NCBI GenBank assembly: GCA_001313365.1
Contig: BBFS01000023.1
Coordinates: forward strand, 1-53,210
Source: Paenarthrobacter nitroguajacolicus JCM 14115
GTDB lineage: Bacteria; Actinomycetota; Actinomycetes; Actinomycetales; Micrococcaceae
Direction: 5' to 3'
DNA length: 53,210 bases
Shown: positions 9,071-18,463 of the stretch, in pieces
Layout: every line of letters starts with the position of its first letter
How positions within the stretch are numbered: position 1 is the first letter of the stretch
The notes under the pieces: generated by a model
What the model was told of the DNA's origin: nothing
Seen by the model: only the letters and a program-made list of their open reading frames with translations
Database searches by the model: none
Made by a program: the position numbers and the translations under genes

Positions 9071-9821
9071 TTAGGCGAACGCTTCAATCTGAACGCCGGC
9101 CTGTTCAAGGCCCTCCCTCACGGCAGCAGCCATGTTTACCGCACCGGGTGTATCGCCGTGGATGCACAACGAGTCGGCTAGCACTGGCACCACGGTTCCG
9201 TCTATGGCCAGAACCTCCTTGCGTGTTGCGAGACGCACGGCCTGGGCCACCACGCGTCCGGGTCATGCAGCACGGCGCCTTCCTGGGTGCGCGGTACCAG
9301 CGTTCCGTCGGGCAGGTAGGCGCGGTCCACGAATGCTTCGCGGAACACGGGGGTGACCGGATTCCTCAGCAAGCGTCAGCCACGCCGAGCCCGGCAAACC
9401 CAGGACGGCAGCCCGGGATCGTAAGCGTGGACGGCGGCCACTACGGCTTCCGCCTGCTCGGCGTCCCGAACGATCCTGTTGTAGAGCGCACCATGGGGCT
9501 TCACGTAATCCACCGACGCTCCCACCGCGTGGGCCATGCCGTCGAGGGCGCCAAGTTGGTAGAGAACGTCACCGAATAACTCGTCAAAGGTCATATCCAG
9601 GGAGCGCCGGCCGAAGCCGGCCAAGTCCCTGTACCCAACATGCGCACCAACGCGCACATCCAGTTCGAACGCCGCACGGCAGCTGTCCAGCATGGTGAGG
9701 GGATCACCGGCGTGGAAGCCACAGGCCACGTTGGCGCTGCTCACGATGCGGAACATCGAGGCGTCGTCTCCCATGGTCCAGGAGCCGAATGACTCCCCCC
9801 CAGGTCAGCGTTCAGATCCAC
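9071..9821 (-). CDS. pxpA: 5-oxoprolinase subunit A (LamB/YcsF family)
   Basis: About 250 residues, the normal family length. The hallmark [14 protein letters not shown] start is present after shortening the run 9795-9801, then [27 protein letters not shown] and, in the next frame, [15 protein letters not shown] and [20 protein letters not shown]. Part of the 5-oxoproline-to-glutamate ATPase. I place the start at GTG 9821 because GGAAGG lies 8 bp upstream. The start overlaps the end of the EcsC-family gene by 17 bp. The usual third subunit, pxpB, is not seen between pxpA and pxpC. Confidence 0.88.
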
Positions 9822-10629
9822 CGTTACCGCCTTCCAGCGTCGTGTTGTCCAAGTCGTTCTTTGGTGCGTTTGGGAGCAATTCGCCAGGGATAGTGTCAGG
9901 CAGCGGGCCGAAAGCTTCCTTTGCGGTGGACACCACGGCACGGCCCATCATCAGGTTGCCCGCACCGCCCACCACGGCGCCGACGCCGAACGGCAGGCAC
10001 GGCCGAGGAAAGCGGTACCTTGGCGTTTCAGGAGGTTCTTCAGGAATGCGCGCTGGATGGAGTCGCGGATGACACCGAAGCCACTCCCGGGAATCTTCTT
10101 GGTAAGCGTCCGGCCCCCCCAGGCGTTGGTCACGCCCTTACCGCGTCCTAGCGATTGTCCGCTCAGGCGCCCAGCATGGACGTGCCTTCCTCGCCCAGCA
10201 TGATGGCCATAACCATGGTTTGGGCACGCACAGGGTCAGTGAGCCGGATGCCGTGGAGCTCCGCCAGGGACGACGCATACAGCGCGGTGGTCTCCAGGAA
10301 GCCCACCGTTGCCAGCGCGGAAAGTCCCAGCGACGCCGCGGTTCCAATTCCAGGCACCACGGCGGTAGCACCCACTGCTGCACCCCCCGCCGGAAATGGC
10401 CAGTAGGTAGTGGCGCTCGAGTTTGGCGGCAAGCTGCGCCGGTGAATCGTTGGGGGGGTGCCTGCGTTGGAGCCTGCGAAGGTTGGCCAGGACCAGGGGG
10501 TCGCTGGACTTCGACAGCCTTCAGCAGCACATTGTGAACTCCGGGCTTGGCGTTGCCTTCGTTGTCAAACACTGCGTTATGGGCTGTTTCCTGGGCGATC
10601 TTCACCGCCGGGTTGGGGCGCTTGGGCAT
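9805..10629 (-). CDS. EcsC-family protein
   Basis: About 270 residues. Joined frames read MPKRPNPAVKIAQETAHNAV, KLERHYLLAIS, GGAAVGATAVVPGIGTAASL, then IMLGEEGTSMLGALSGQSLG, GSGFGVIRDSIQRAFLKNLL and PFGVGAVVGGAGN. The Gly-rich hydrophobic helix followed by IPFGxGxxxGxxGN-type motif is typical of EcsC (PF12787), a family of unknown biochemical role. A strong AAGGAGAGG precedes the ATG. The stop lies inside pxpA. Frame breaks lie near 10490, 10387, 10122 and 10000. Confidence 0.75.
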
Positions 10630-10831
10630 CTTCACCTCTCCTTGGCAGTTAGTCGTTTCACGGGGGGGAACTGCTGGCTTCAGCCTATGCCACGCCTCCA
10701 CCTTGCGAGACCTGTTCAGCGCCGTATGTGGACAGTATTCCGCGCAGAGCTGACCCCAAAACCGGGTTCCTGCGGCGTAGACTGGGATGCATTCACGGAA
10801 GCAGTCCAAGCTAGGACAGGGAGTATCCGTA

Positions 10832-10999
10832 ATGAAGGCGACAGACAAGACCGAGCATGTCATCCGGCACCACACCGACGCTCCGGCGGAGGGTGAAACG
10901 GAAGGCTGGGTTTCGCACGATACCGGCATCCACAGCCAGGACGCAGCGGAAGGTCCGGACATCGACGACGACGACGTCCCGCCGTCGGGCGCTTCATAA
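10832..10999 (+). CDS. Small acidic hypothetical protein (55 aa)
   Basis: MKATDKTEHVIRHHTDAP begins a 55-residue, strongly acidic protein ending GPDIDDDDVPPSGAS. AGGGAG lies 8 bp upstream of the ATG, which favours this start over the in-frame ATG at 10787. No membrane segment or known domain. It is divergent from the EcsC gene (203 bp between starts). Probably intrinsically disordered. The intact frame and good ribosome-binding site are the main support. Confidence 0.55.
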   Translation: MKATDKTEHVIRHHTDAPAEGETEGWVSHDTGIHSQDAAEGPDIDDDDVPPSGAS

Positions 11000-11020
11000 C
11001 TTAGCTTCCTCCCGGACTTC

Positions 11021-11037
11021 GTTCCGGTCACCGGAAC
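11021..11037. promoter_or_regulatory. Perfect palindrome upstream of the MFS gene
   Basis: GTTCCGGT-C-ACCGGAAC, 8-bp arms around one base, 75 bp before the MFS start and 22 bp after the small acidic gene's stop. It could be an operator or a short terminator stem; there is no T-tract after it. Confidence 0.4.
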
Positions 11038-11111
11038 CCCAACCAAGCAGACGCCAGCCACAGCTCCAACGCGCCTTCCACAGCGTCATTTCGCAGGTCT
11101 AGGCTAGTGGG

Positions 11112-12425
11112 ATGGCCGCGTTGAGAGCGCTGCGTCCCTTTGCGCACCGGGAATTCAGGGTGCTGATTTCTGCGCTGTCCATTTCCATCTTCGGATCCGG
11201 CATGTGGGCAGTGGCGATGGTCTACGAGGTGATCCATCTTGGTGGCGGTCCGCTGGAACTGTCCTTGGTTGCCACCGCGGCCAGCATCGGACTGGTGGGT
11301 TTCGTGTTGGCGGGAGGCATAGCGGCAGACAGGCTCCCGCAGAGACTCCTGATCATCGCCGTGGAAGGCGCCAATCTGGCTGTCATTGCCACGATCACAG
11401 GACTTGCCATGTTCAATGTCCTTCAACTGTGGCACCTCGCTATCGGTGCCTTCGTCCTGGGAGTGGGCCAGGCGTTCTTCTTTCCCGCGTACTCGGCCAT
11501 CCTGCCGCGCATCCTGCCTGCGGACGACCTGCTGGCAGCGAATGGCTTGGAAGGCACTGTACGGCCGGTCTTGCAGCAGGCGGCCGGTCCTGCACTTGCG
11601 GGAATTCTTGTAGCAGCGCTTTCCCCCGGCGCACGCGGTCGCAGGAGTTGCTGTCTGCCATTTGCTGGCGTTCGGGATCGTGAACTTCCTGAGCCGCCGG
11701 CCGCTGGGTCCAAACACCCCCGGGACGGGTGAGGCCCCGGCAAAATCCTCCCTCTTCAAGGACCTCCGTGAAGGATTCAGCTACACCATCCGGACACCGT
11801 GGCTTCTGTGGACGCTGATCTGGGCTTGCCTGTCCGTGCTGTTCCTCATCGGACCCATTGAGGTCTTGCTTCCCTTCGTTGTCCAGGACCAACTGGGCGG
11901 CGACTCGAGGATGTTCGGCTTTCTCCTGGCCATCATGGGTGTCGGCAGTGCCATAGCTGCACTGGCAACGGCGTCCTTGCGCCTTCCCCCGCCGCTACCT
12001 GACCGTGATGGTGATGACATGGGGGGGTTGGGGGGGAGCCTGCCGGTTGCCGCCATTGGTTTCATGGACAGCTTCTGGATGCTCGGCGTTGCAATGCTCA
12101 TCTTCGGAGTCACAGAAGGGATCGGAACTGTCATCTGGGGCACGTTGCTGCAACGGCGTGTGCCACGGCATCTGTTGGGACGAATTTCCAGCTTGGACTT
12201 CTTCGTTTCGCTAGCGCTAATGCCGGTGTCCATGCTCTCGCCGGCCCGATGGCCGAGGTTGTCCCCCCCATCTGGCTCATTTTCTTCATTGGTGGTTTGG
12301 CGTGCCCCATCATGGCCTTTGTGGCGCTGTTCGCCGCACGGATGATGACCGATGAGATAGAGAACCCCCTGCACTCCAGCGCTGTGGAAACGGAATCTGC
12401 AGACACACAGCCTGACTCTGTGTAG
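11112..12425 (+). CDS. MFS transporter (EntS/MFS_3 type), frameshifted
   Basis: About 437 residues with twelve predicted membrane helices. The start MAALRALRPFAHREFRVLIS and FGSGMWAVAMVYEVIHLGGG are typical of the EntS/MFS_3 group of exporters; later segments include GVGQAFFFPAYSAILPRILP, LLFLIGPIEVLLP-like and FGVTEGIGTVIWGTLLQRRV. Frame breaks lie at the C5 run 11626-11630 (should be ALSPAHAVAG), C5 at 11986-11990, two G7 runs at 12021-12034 and near 12234. The C-terminus is hydrophilic and acidic (TESADTQPDSV). Substrate unknown. Confidence 0.85.
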
Positions 12426-12455
12426 CGTGTGCACTATCTCAGGAAGGACTTACCC

Positions 12456-12866
12456 ATGGCCGCTGGCACCAAAGACGATCCCTGGCAGCTCACCACTCCC
12501 CCAGGCTCGTCCGACTACACAATGTACAAGGACGAGGCCGCTGATCCTCCGGCCCTTGTTTGCCAGGTGGGTTCCACAAAACTGCTGTACCAGTTGCGTG
12601 CCATTGAGGACCTGCACGCATGGCTCCTGGAGCAGGGTGATTGGGTACCACTCGGTGCCGCCGATGAAGGCAAGGATGCTGCTCCTGGAACAGTAGAGCC
12701 TGGGGGTCGCAGTGAGGACAACCCCCCCGTAGGCGGTTGGTACGGACTTCGTAAGGGATACCGTGGCCGGTTTGGGATGTACATGCCACCGCTGCTCGAG
12801 ACCCTCGGCTTGGCTGAGCTCACCCACGAGAAGCGGAACAACACCATGCGGGCAGTCACGAAGTAG
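12456..12866 (+). CDS. Conserved actinobacterial protein of unknown function
   Basis: A 136-residue soluble protein: MAAGTKDDPWQLTTPPGSSD, then LVCQVGSTKLLYQLRAIEDL, EQGDWVPLGAADE, VGGWYGLRKGYRGRFGMYMP and a basic end. I recognise this layout as a conserved uncharacterised family in Actinobacteria, but cannot assign a function. AGGAAGG precedes the ATG. The C7 run 12722-12728 adds a Pro to EDNPVGGWY. It is 30 bp after the MFS gene on the same strand and ends directly against the META lipoprotein gene on the other strand. Confidence 0.72.
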   Translation: MAAGTKDDPWQLTTPPGSSDYTMYKDEAADPPALVCQVGSTKLLYQLRAIEDLHAWLLEQGDWVPLGAADEGKDAAPGTVEPGGRSEDNPPVGGWYGLRKGYRGRFGMYMPPLLETLGLAELTHEKRNNTMRAVTK

Positions 12867-13255
12867 CTACTTGCCGGCAGCGAGCGTGCCGATCTCGTCC
12901 CCCCCGCCCTGGCCGAATACCGCTAGCTTTCCGTCTTCCTGAATCCTTGCCGTGGAGGCGTTGGACAGCCACGTGTCGACGCCTTCGCAGGCCATGCGGG
13001 TGGAGGCGAGCCCCCCCCGAATGCGATGGTTTTGCCGTCCTCTTTCCAGGAACCCATGAGCCTGTTGCAGCCATCCGTTCCGGTCGCATTACCATCCGAT
13101 TTCAGCTCAAGGGAGGGTTGCTTGGGGTCGCTGGTGTCACCCCCCCAGACGCCGACGAAAGGACTGGTGCCGCTTCCCATGCAGCCCGCCAACAAGGCGA
13201 CCGCAACGAATGCAAGGGAAACAATGCGGACGGTGCGGGTCTGGGTCTGCGCCAT
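12867..13255 (-). CDS. META-domain lipoprotein
   Basis: About 129 residues. The N-terminus RIVSLAFVAVALLAGC is a lipoprotein signal peptide with lipobox LLAGC, so it is exported and lipid-anchored. The mature part (FVGVWGGDTSDPKQPSLEL, DGNATGTDGCNRLMGSWKED) is a META/HslJ-like domain, which ends in the corrected frame near IQEDGKLAVFGQGGDEIG. Frame breaks lie at the C runs 12900-12906 and 13012-13018. META domains occur in stress-linked surface proteins; the precise role is unknown. Confidence 0.75.
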
Positions 13256-13342
13256 GCGGTCAGTCTAGGTTTACTCCTCCGGATTTCACCAGAGTTCGGA
13301 CGACTGCCCGTAGACATCTGATGGCACCCGTACCCGCGGATC

Positions 13343-13377
13343 GTGCGGTCGGTCGCGACTCAGACGACCGACCGCAC
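13343..13377. terminator. Strong hairpin, possible terminator without T-tract
   Basis: GTGCGGTCGGTCG (13343-13355) pairs exactly with CGACCGACCGCAC (13365-13377) across a 9-nt loop. No T-run follows on either strand, so a terminator role is only likely. Confidence 0.5.
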
Positions 13378-13390
13378 TAGCCCGGTTTAC

Positions 13391-13447
13391 GCAGTGATGG
13401 CGCCCCCCCGGGCGGGCCCCCCCAGAACCCGCCACACCCATCACTGC
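13391..13447. repeat. Nested inverted repeat
   Basis: GCAGTGATGG (13391-13400) pairs with CCATCACTGC (13438-13447); inside it GGCGGG (13411-13416) pairs with CCCGCC (13428-13433). Two C7 runs in the interior may be inflated. This could be a structured RNA end, a terminator for the converging EamA message or a small dispersed element. Confidence 0.5.
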
Positions 13448-13589
13448 TAACTCCGTCGACGAACCGCAACGCGGCCGAAAAGGGCAACGGCGCAGTACGC
13501 GGTTCAAACGACATGGGCACTGGATATGTGCTTTGACCTGCGGAAACGTGACGCGACGTTTCGGGAATTATTTCAGCGACAAAGCAGCA

Positions 13590-14459
13590 TCACCGCGGTC
13601 GCGCCAGCAGCAGCACTGCGGCATTTGCCGCGACTATCAGCAATGCCCGCCCACTGCCCCCCCACCGCAAGGTCCTCGTGAAGGGCCAGTGCGCCGATGA
13701 TCGCAGCGAATACAGTTGATGCTCATCATTACACCAAAGAGGTTCGCCGGAACCCTTCGCAGTGCGATCAAGTCCGCCACGTAAGGCAACACGGACGCAA
13801 GAACGCCGGCACCCACTGCGCACATAACTGCGAAAACATCCAAAGGTTGTTCACGAAAATCACGATCGCCACCGGCAGGAACAAGGTTGCGGATACCCCG
13901 GTTGCGGCAGCTGTCCCCCTCAATGCCCTGAATTCGCTGGCCAACGGTGCGGTTAAGAAGAATGTATGCAGCCCAGCTGCAGGCAGCGATGAGCGAAGCC
14001 GATGCCTGGGAAATCCATGGACGCTTTCGGCTGGGTAATGGCGATGACACCGATTGCTGCCATTGCCGCACAGAGCGCGCTGCCCTTCTTTCGGGAGCTG
14101 ATCAGGCTACTGCGAGCGGGCCCAGGAATTCCAGTGTCACAGCCAGACCGAGGCCGATCCTCTCGATGGAGCGTAAAGCCCCAGGTTCATGGTGCCGAAA
14201 GACGCAGCCAGCAGGAGAACCGGCCACCACTGCCTCCAGCTTAGGTCCCGCAGCCGCGGCCGGACCATCGGTAAGAGGACGGCGGCGGCAACGAGTTGAC
14301 GGACCGCCACGACACCAACCGGCCCCATCGTAGGGAATGCCATGGACCCGGTGGCGGCGCCGAGCTGGTTGGACAGCGCACTCCCGATGAGCGTCGCGAC
14401 TCCACCTGCCTTGCGGTGGGATTGCCCGGGGGGGCACCTGCTGGGAGGGACTGAATCAT
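13590..14459 (-). CDS. EamA/DMT-family transporter (frameshifted)
   Basis: A ten-helix drug/metabolite transporter of about 290 residues. Pieces in order: GVATLIGSALSNQLGAATGS, MAFPTMGPVGVVAVRQLVAA, WRQWWPVLLLAASFGTMNLG, GLGLAVTLEFLGPLAVALIS, AACSWAAYILLNRTVGQRIQ, ADLIALRRVPANLFGVMMSI and ALIVAANAAVLLLARPR. The RhtA-like EFLGPLAVAL and LFGVMMS motifs suggest an amino-acid or threonine/homoserine exporter. At least four frame breaks (14428-14434, near 14170, 13990 and 13730-13665). Divergent from a LysR gene, the common regulator-transporter pairing. Confidence 0.8.
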
Positions 14460-14545
14460 GTGGAAAGTCTGCGCTTTGGCAGCACTTCCGCTAAATGCAC
14501 GAGCACCCACCTTTATACGCTGCACGCATGAATAGGATGGGCGGT

Positions 14546-15401
14546 ATGGACGTTGAATTGAGACATTTGCGGTGCCTGGCCGCAGTGATGGATGAGGGTA
14601 CCTTCACGGACGCCGCAATCGAACTCCACATGTCTCAAGCGGCTGTTTCACGCAACATCGCAGCATTGGAACAGTCCCTCGGCGTGAGGCTCGTGGAACG
14701 CACCACGCGGAGCATCAGCCTGACCACGTCAGGTGAGCGCGTTCTCGCCAAAGCTCGGCGCATCCTCTCGCTCCTGGCAGACCTCGAACGCGACGCCCGG
14801 GCCGGAACCGGGCGCGTTCGAATCGGCTACGCCTGGTCTGCGCTGGGCGAGCACACCACCGAGTTCCAGCGTCGATGGGCTGCTGCATTCGTCTCGACTG
14901 AACTGCAACTCGTCCGCTCCAATACGCCCACCGGAGGCCTGAGCGACGGGACCACCGACTTCGCCATCCTTCGCCGCCTGCCTGCCACGGCCGCCGTCGA
15001 GCATGTCCGAATTGGTGAGGAAAAGCGATACTGTTCCATGTCCTCCGATGATCCCCCCCTCGCCGCGAAACGCTCAGTGACGTTGGAGCAGATAGCGCAG
15101 CGGGCGGTGGCGATGGACCTTCGCACGGGCAGCACCAGCTTGGAACTCTGGCCTGAACACGGGCGTCCGCGGGAGGTCATTCCCATCCACGACATCGAGG
15201 ACTGGTTGAACGTGATCGGCAGCGGCAAGGCCCGCGGTATCACCGCCGAATCGACCGCCCATCAATATCGGCGGAGGGCCTCGTCTACCGTCCGGTGCGC
15301 GACGCCCCTCCTGTGCCGGTTTACGCTGCTTGGATCAGAAAGGATCCGCCGCGCGATCGCGAGCGGATTGTCGAGCTGCTCATGGGGGGTTGTATCGCTA
15401 G
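14546..15401 (+). CDS. LysR-family transcriptional regulator
   Basis: About 285 residues. The winged helix-turn-helix is clear: MDVELRHLRCLAAVMDEGTF, then AAIELHMSQAAVSRNIAALE and GVRLVERTTRSISLTTSG. The effector domain follows (GRVRIGYAWSALGEH onward). Frames change near 15270, giving REGLVYRPVRDAPPVPVYAA, and at the G6 run 15383-15388; shortening this to four gives the end ELLMGLYR and a stop at 15399-15401, just short of the converging ANTAR gene. It probably controls the divergent EamA transporter, as LysR regulators usually do. Ligand unknown. Confidence 0.85.
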
Positions 15402-15403
15402 GC

Positions 15404-16147
15404 TCAGTCGTCAAAGCGAAGCTGGTTGTCACTGCTGCCAGTAAGGTTGGCGATGATCTCTGACGCGACCGCATGAAGTTTTTGGTTTCGGTGGCTTGAA
15501 GCTTTGGTCAAGACGCTGAACGCCTCGTCCTGGCCGCAACGGTTCTGGGCCATGATGACGCCGCAGGCAAGATCAATGACTGTCCTGGAGGACATCGCCG
15601 TCTTCAGATCAGCATTGAGCTGCTCTACGGTTTCGATCCTGATGGCAAGGCGCAACGTACTGCCGGCCACGTCAGCAAAAGCGGCAGCTTCAGCCATCAC
15701 AACATCCGTGAAGGTTCCAGCGGTAGGGGGGGCGAAAAAGTTGATAACCGCTTCGGATGTCTCCCCAAGGTCCATAGGCACGCCCAAGGCGCTGTGGACG
15801 CCCTCAGCTTCCAAGGCTTTGCTGTACAACGGCCAGTTAGTGTCGGTGGCAACGTCCGCCAGCAGCACCGGCCTGCCAAGGTCCAGGGCTTCCAGGCAGG
15901 GGGGGCCCTGCCGAAGTTGCTGTTCAATTTTGTCCAGATACACGGCCCTCTCACTGCTGCCTGCAACAGTGGCGGTTCGTTTGCGCCGTCGCAACGTCAG
16001 TGCGCAGTCGATGTTTTCACCGGCCACCTTGCTCATCGCATCGCAGGCGAAGCTGGTCACGCCGTTGAGAATCCCGTGGATGTCGGAACTACCGACCACC
16101 AGCTCGTGCAGGCTTCTGATATGTTCGGCATTTCCGGTGGGTTCCAT
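15404..16147 (-). CDS. GAF-ANTAR transcription antitermination regulator
   Basis: About 247 residues. An N-terminal GAF sensor domain (from LHELVVGSSDIHGILNGVTS to ADVAGSTLRLAIRI, including GPPCLEALDLGRPVLLADVA) precedes an ANTAR RNA-binding domain (LNADLKTAMSSRTVIDLACG, VIMAQNRCGQDEAFSVLTKA, SSHRNQKLHAVASEI). ANTAR proteins bind paired hairpins in nascent RNA to prevent termination. The frame is intact, with added residues at two C/G runs. A paralogue lies at 48762-49536. Divergent from the small gene at 16283. Signal unknown. Confidence 0.88.
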   Translation of the reverse strand: MEPTGNAEHIRSLHELVVGSSDIHGILNGVTSFACDAMSKVAGENIDCALTLRRRKRTATVAGSSERAVYLDKIEQQLRQGPPCLEALDLGRPVLLADVATDTNWPLYSKALEAEGVHSALGVPMDLGETSEAVINFFAPPTAGTFTDVVMAEAAAFADVAGSTLRLAIRIETVEQLNADLKTAMSSRTVIDLACGVIMAQNRCGQDEAFSVLTKASSHRNQKLHAVASEIIANLTGSSDNQLRFDD

Positions 16148-16282
16148 GAGCCTAATCGTAGGAACACTTCGGCTTCCCGTCACCCATTGCCCCCCGGAAA
16201 CAGAGCAGGAGGTACAGTTCAAAAGCAAGTAACCTGATAGTTCACTTGAGAGCGAGCCGCCGCGTGCAGCGGGATATCTGCC

Positions 16283-16494
16283 ATGGAAGATCCACGTCGA
16301 ACAGCGCGAAACCTCATACGAAGCCGGACCATTGATCTTGAAGACCTCTGGATCAAGTACTGGGCCCATGGCGGAAATGCCCCCCCCATTTTTGAACTGG
16401 ACGCCTATGTCTTTGAAATCCAGGAAGGGCACCCCTTCGAGCTGCGCATCTTGTCATGGGCCTTGAGGATCTGGGTGCTGACGCCGCCCTTTGA
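16283..16494 (+). CDS. Small hypothetical protein next to GAF-ANTAR
   Basis: About 69 residues: [54 protein letters not shown], ending [10 protein letters not shown] once a missing G near 16474 is restored. The pattern (short helical acidic protein, [11 protein letters not shown]) looks conserved, but I cannot name the family. Without the correction the frame runs on to 16564 across the ilvD stop on the other strand. It is divergent from the GAF-ANTAR gene with 135 bp between starts, suggesting a shared control region. Confidence 0.6.
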
Positions 16495-16513
16495 AGAGTC
16501 CCGTACACGAAGC

Positions 16514-18377
16514 CTAGAGGTTTTCCACCAGCGAGACGTCGCGGACGGCGCCCTTGTCTGCTGACAGGGCCATGGCTGCGTAAGCACGGAGCGCGGGAGA
16601 CACGTGGCGTTCGCGGTCCTTCGGCTTGTAGCCGCCGTTGGCCTCGAGTTTTTCGCGGCGTTCGGCAAGGATCTCGTCCGAGACCTGCAACTGGAGCGAG
16701 CGCTGGGTGATATCGATGCTGATAATGTCGCCGTTCTCCACCAGGCGATGGCGCCGCCGGAGGCAGCCTCCGGAGAGATGTGCCCGATCGACAGGCCCGA
16801 GGTACCGCCGGAGAAGCGACCGTCCGTGATGAGGGCGCACTTCTTGCCCAAGCCGCGGCCCTTGAGGAATGAGGTGGGGTAGAGCATTTCCTGCATTCCC
16901 GGGCCACCCCTGGGGGGGCCTTCGTAGCGGATGACCACCACGTCGCCTTCCTTGATGCTCTTGTTCAGGATCTTTTCCACGGCCTCATCCTGCGACTCGC
17001 ACACAACTGCGGGGGCCTTCGAAGGTCCAGATGGACTCGTCAACGCCTGCGGTCTTCACCACAGCGCCGTCTACTGCGACATTGCCGCGCAGCACAGCCA
17101 AGCCGCCGTCCTTGGAGAAAGCGTGCTCCACGGATCGGATGCAGCCGCCCTCAGCGTCGGTGTCCAGGGAGGTCCACTGGTTCGACTGCGAGAAAGCTGT
17201 GGAAGAGCGAACGCCGCCGGGAGCCGCGTGCCATAGTGCCTGCGCCTCCTCAGTGGCCTTGCCGCCGCGGATGTCCCAGTCGTCCAGCCAGCCATCCAGG
17301 TCGTTGGAGTGCACGGAGTGGACGTTCTTGTGCAAGAGGCCGCCGCGGTTCAGCTCACCCAGCAAGGCGGGGGGGATGCCTCCGGCGCGGTGCACGTCTT
17401 CCATGTAATAGGTCTTGTCCCCCGGCGACGTTCGGAGCCACCTTGGCCAAGCAGGCACTTGGCGGGACTTGGCGTCCATCTCTTCCAAGCCATAGTCCAC
17501 GCCCGCCTCCTGGGCCGCGGCCAGCAGGTGCAGGATCGTGTTGGTGGAGCCGCCCATGGAAATGTCCAAGGCCATGGCGTTGTCAAAAGTCGGCAGTTGC
17601 GATGGAGCGCGGCAGAACGGAGTCGTCGTCGCCGTCGTAATAGCGCTTAACGAGCTCGACGACGGTGGCGCCGGCCTTCTCGTACAGCGCCTTGCGTGCG
17701 GTGTGGGTCGCGAGCACGGAGCCGTTGCCCGGCAGGGCCAGGCCGATGGCCTCGGCGAGGCAGTTCATGGAGTTGGCAGTAAACATGCCCGAGCAGGAAC
17801 CACACGTGGGGCAGGCGTTCTCTTCGATGAGGTTGATGTCTTCATCGGAGATGGATTCATCCACGCGTCGGCAATCGCGTTCACCAGGTCCAGGGAGCGT
17901 ACGGAGCCGTCGGTCAGGTCACGCGGCCGGCTCCATGGGACCGCCGGAGACGAACACCACCGGGATGTTCAAGCGCAGCGCGGCCATCAGCATGCCCGGG
18001 GTGATCTTGTCGCAGTTGGAGATGCAGACCAGGGCGTCGGCGCAGTGTGCGTTGACCATGTATTCAACGGAGTCGGCGATCAGGTCTCGGGACGGCAGGG
18101 AGTAGAGCATGCCTGAGTGGCCCATGGCGATGCCGTCGTCCACGGCGATGGTGTTGAATTCGCGCGGTACAGCGCCGGCGGCGAGGATCGCGTCGGAGAC
18201 GATCCTGCCACGGGGGCCAGGTGGGTGTGGCCGGGGGACGAATTCGGTGAAGGAGTTGGCCACGGCAATGATCGGCTTGCCGATATCAGTGTTGGCGACA
18301 CCGGAGGCACGCAGCAGTGCGCGGGCTCCGGCCATGTTGCGGCCGTGGGTAACTGTTCTGGAGCGAAGTGCAGGCAT
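16514..18377 (-). CDS. ilvD: Dihydroxy-acid dehydratase (frameshifted)
   Basis: About 617 residues in the long E. coli-type form. IlvD dehydrates 2,3-dihydroxy-isovalerate and its isoleucine counterpart in branched-chain amino acid synthesis, using a 4Fe-4S cluster. Visible signatures: [75 protein letters not shown] and [20 protein letters not shown]. At least five frame breaks occur (near 18210, 17930, 17862, 17585, 17420, 17010 and 16750). The start was chosen at 18377 because AGGA lies 8 bp upstream; 18386 is the alternative. An essential biosynthetic gene broken this often argues for sequence error. Confidence 0.93.
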
Positions 18378-18463
18378 GATTACCATCCTGCTGTTGTTCT
18401 ACGGCTGGCGGAAGACGGTGCTGCTACTAGTAGTGAAAGTACCAGAGTAATAGTGTTGAGTGC

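Larger units (their letters stand above)
13256..13589. other. Intergenic region rich in inverted repeats
   Basis: A 334-bp gap between the META lipoprotein start and the EamA stop. I see no convincing CDS. It holds three inverted repeats: 13343-13377, 13391-13447 and 13543-13562 (GAAACGT/ACGTTTC, 6-nt loop), plus two C7 runs. Confidence 0.6.

Noticed and set aside
13391..13447. tRNA gene
   Set aside because: The stem arrangement lacks the D, anticodon and T arms in the right spacing and has no TTCGA-type loop.
16514..18377. ilvD as a pseudogene
   Set aside because: All catalytic and cluster-binding segments survive in order; only small indels separate them, as in every other gene here.
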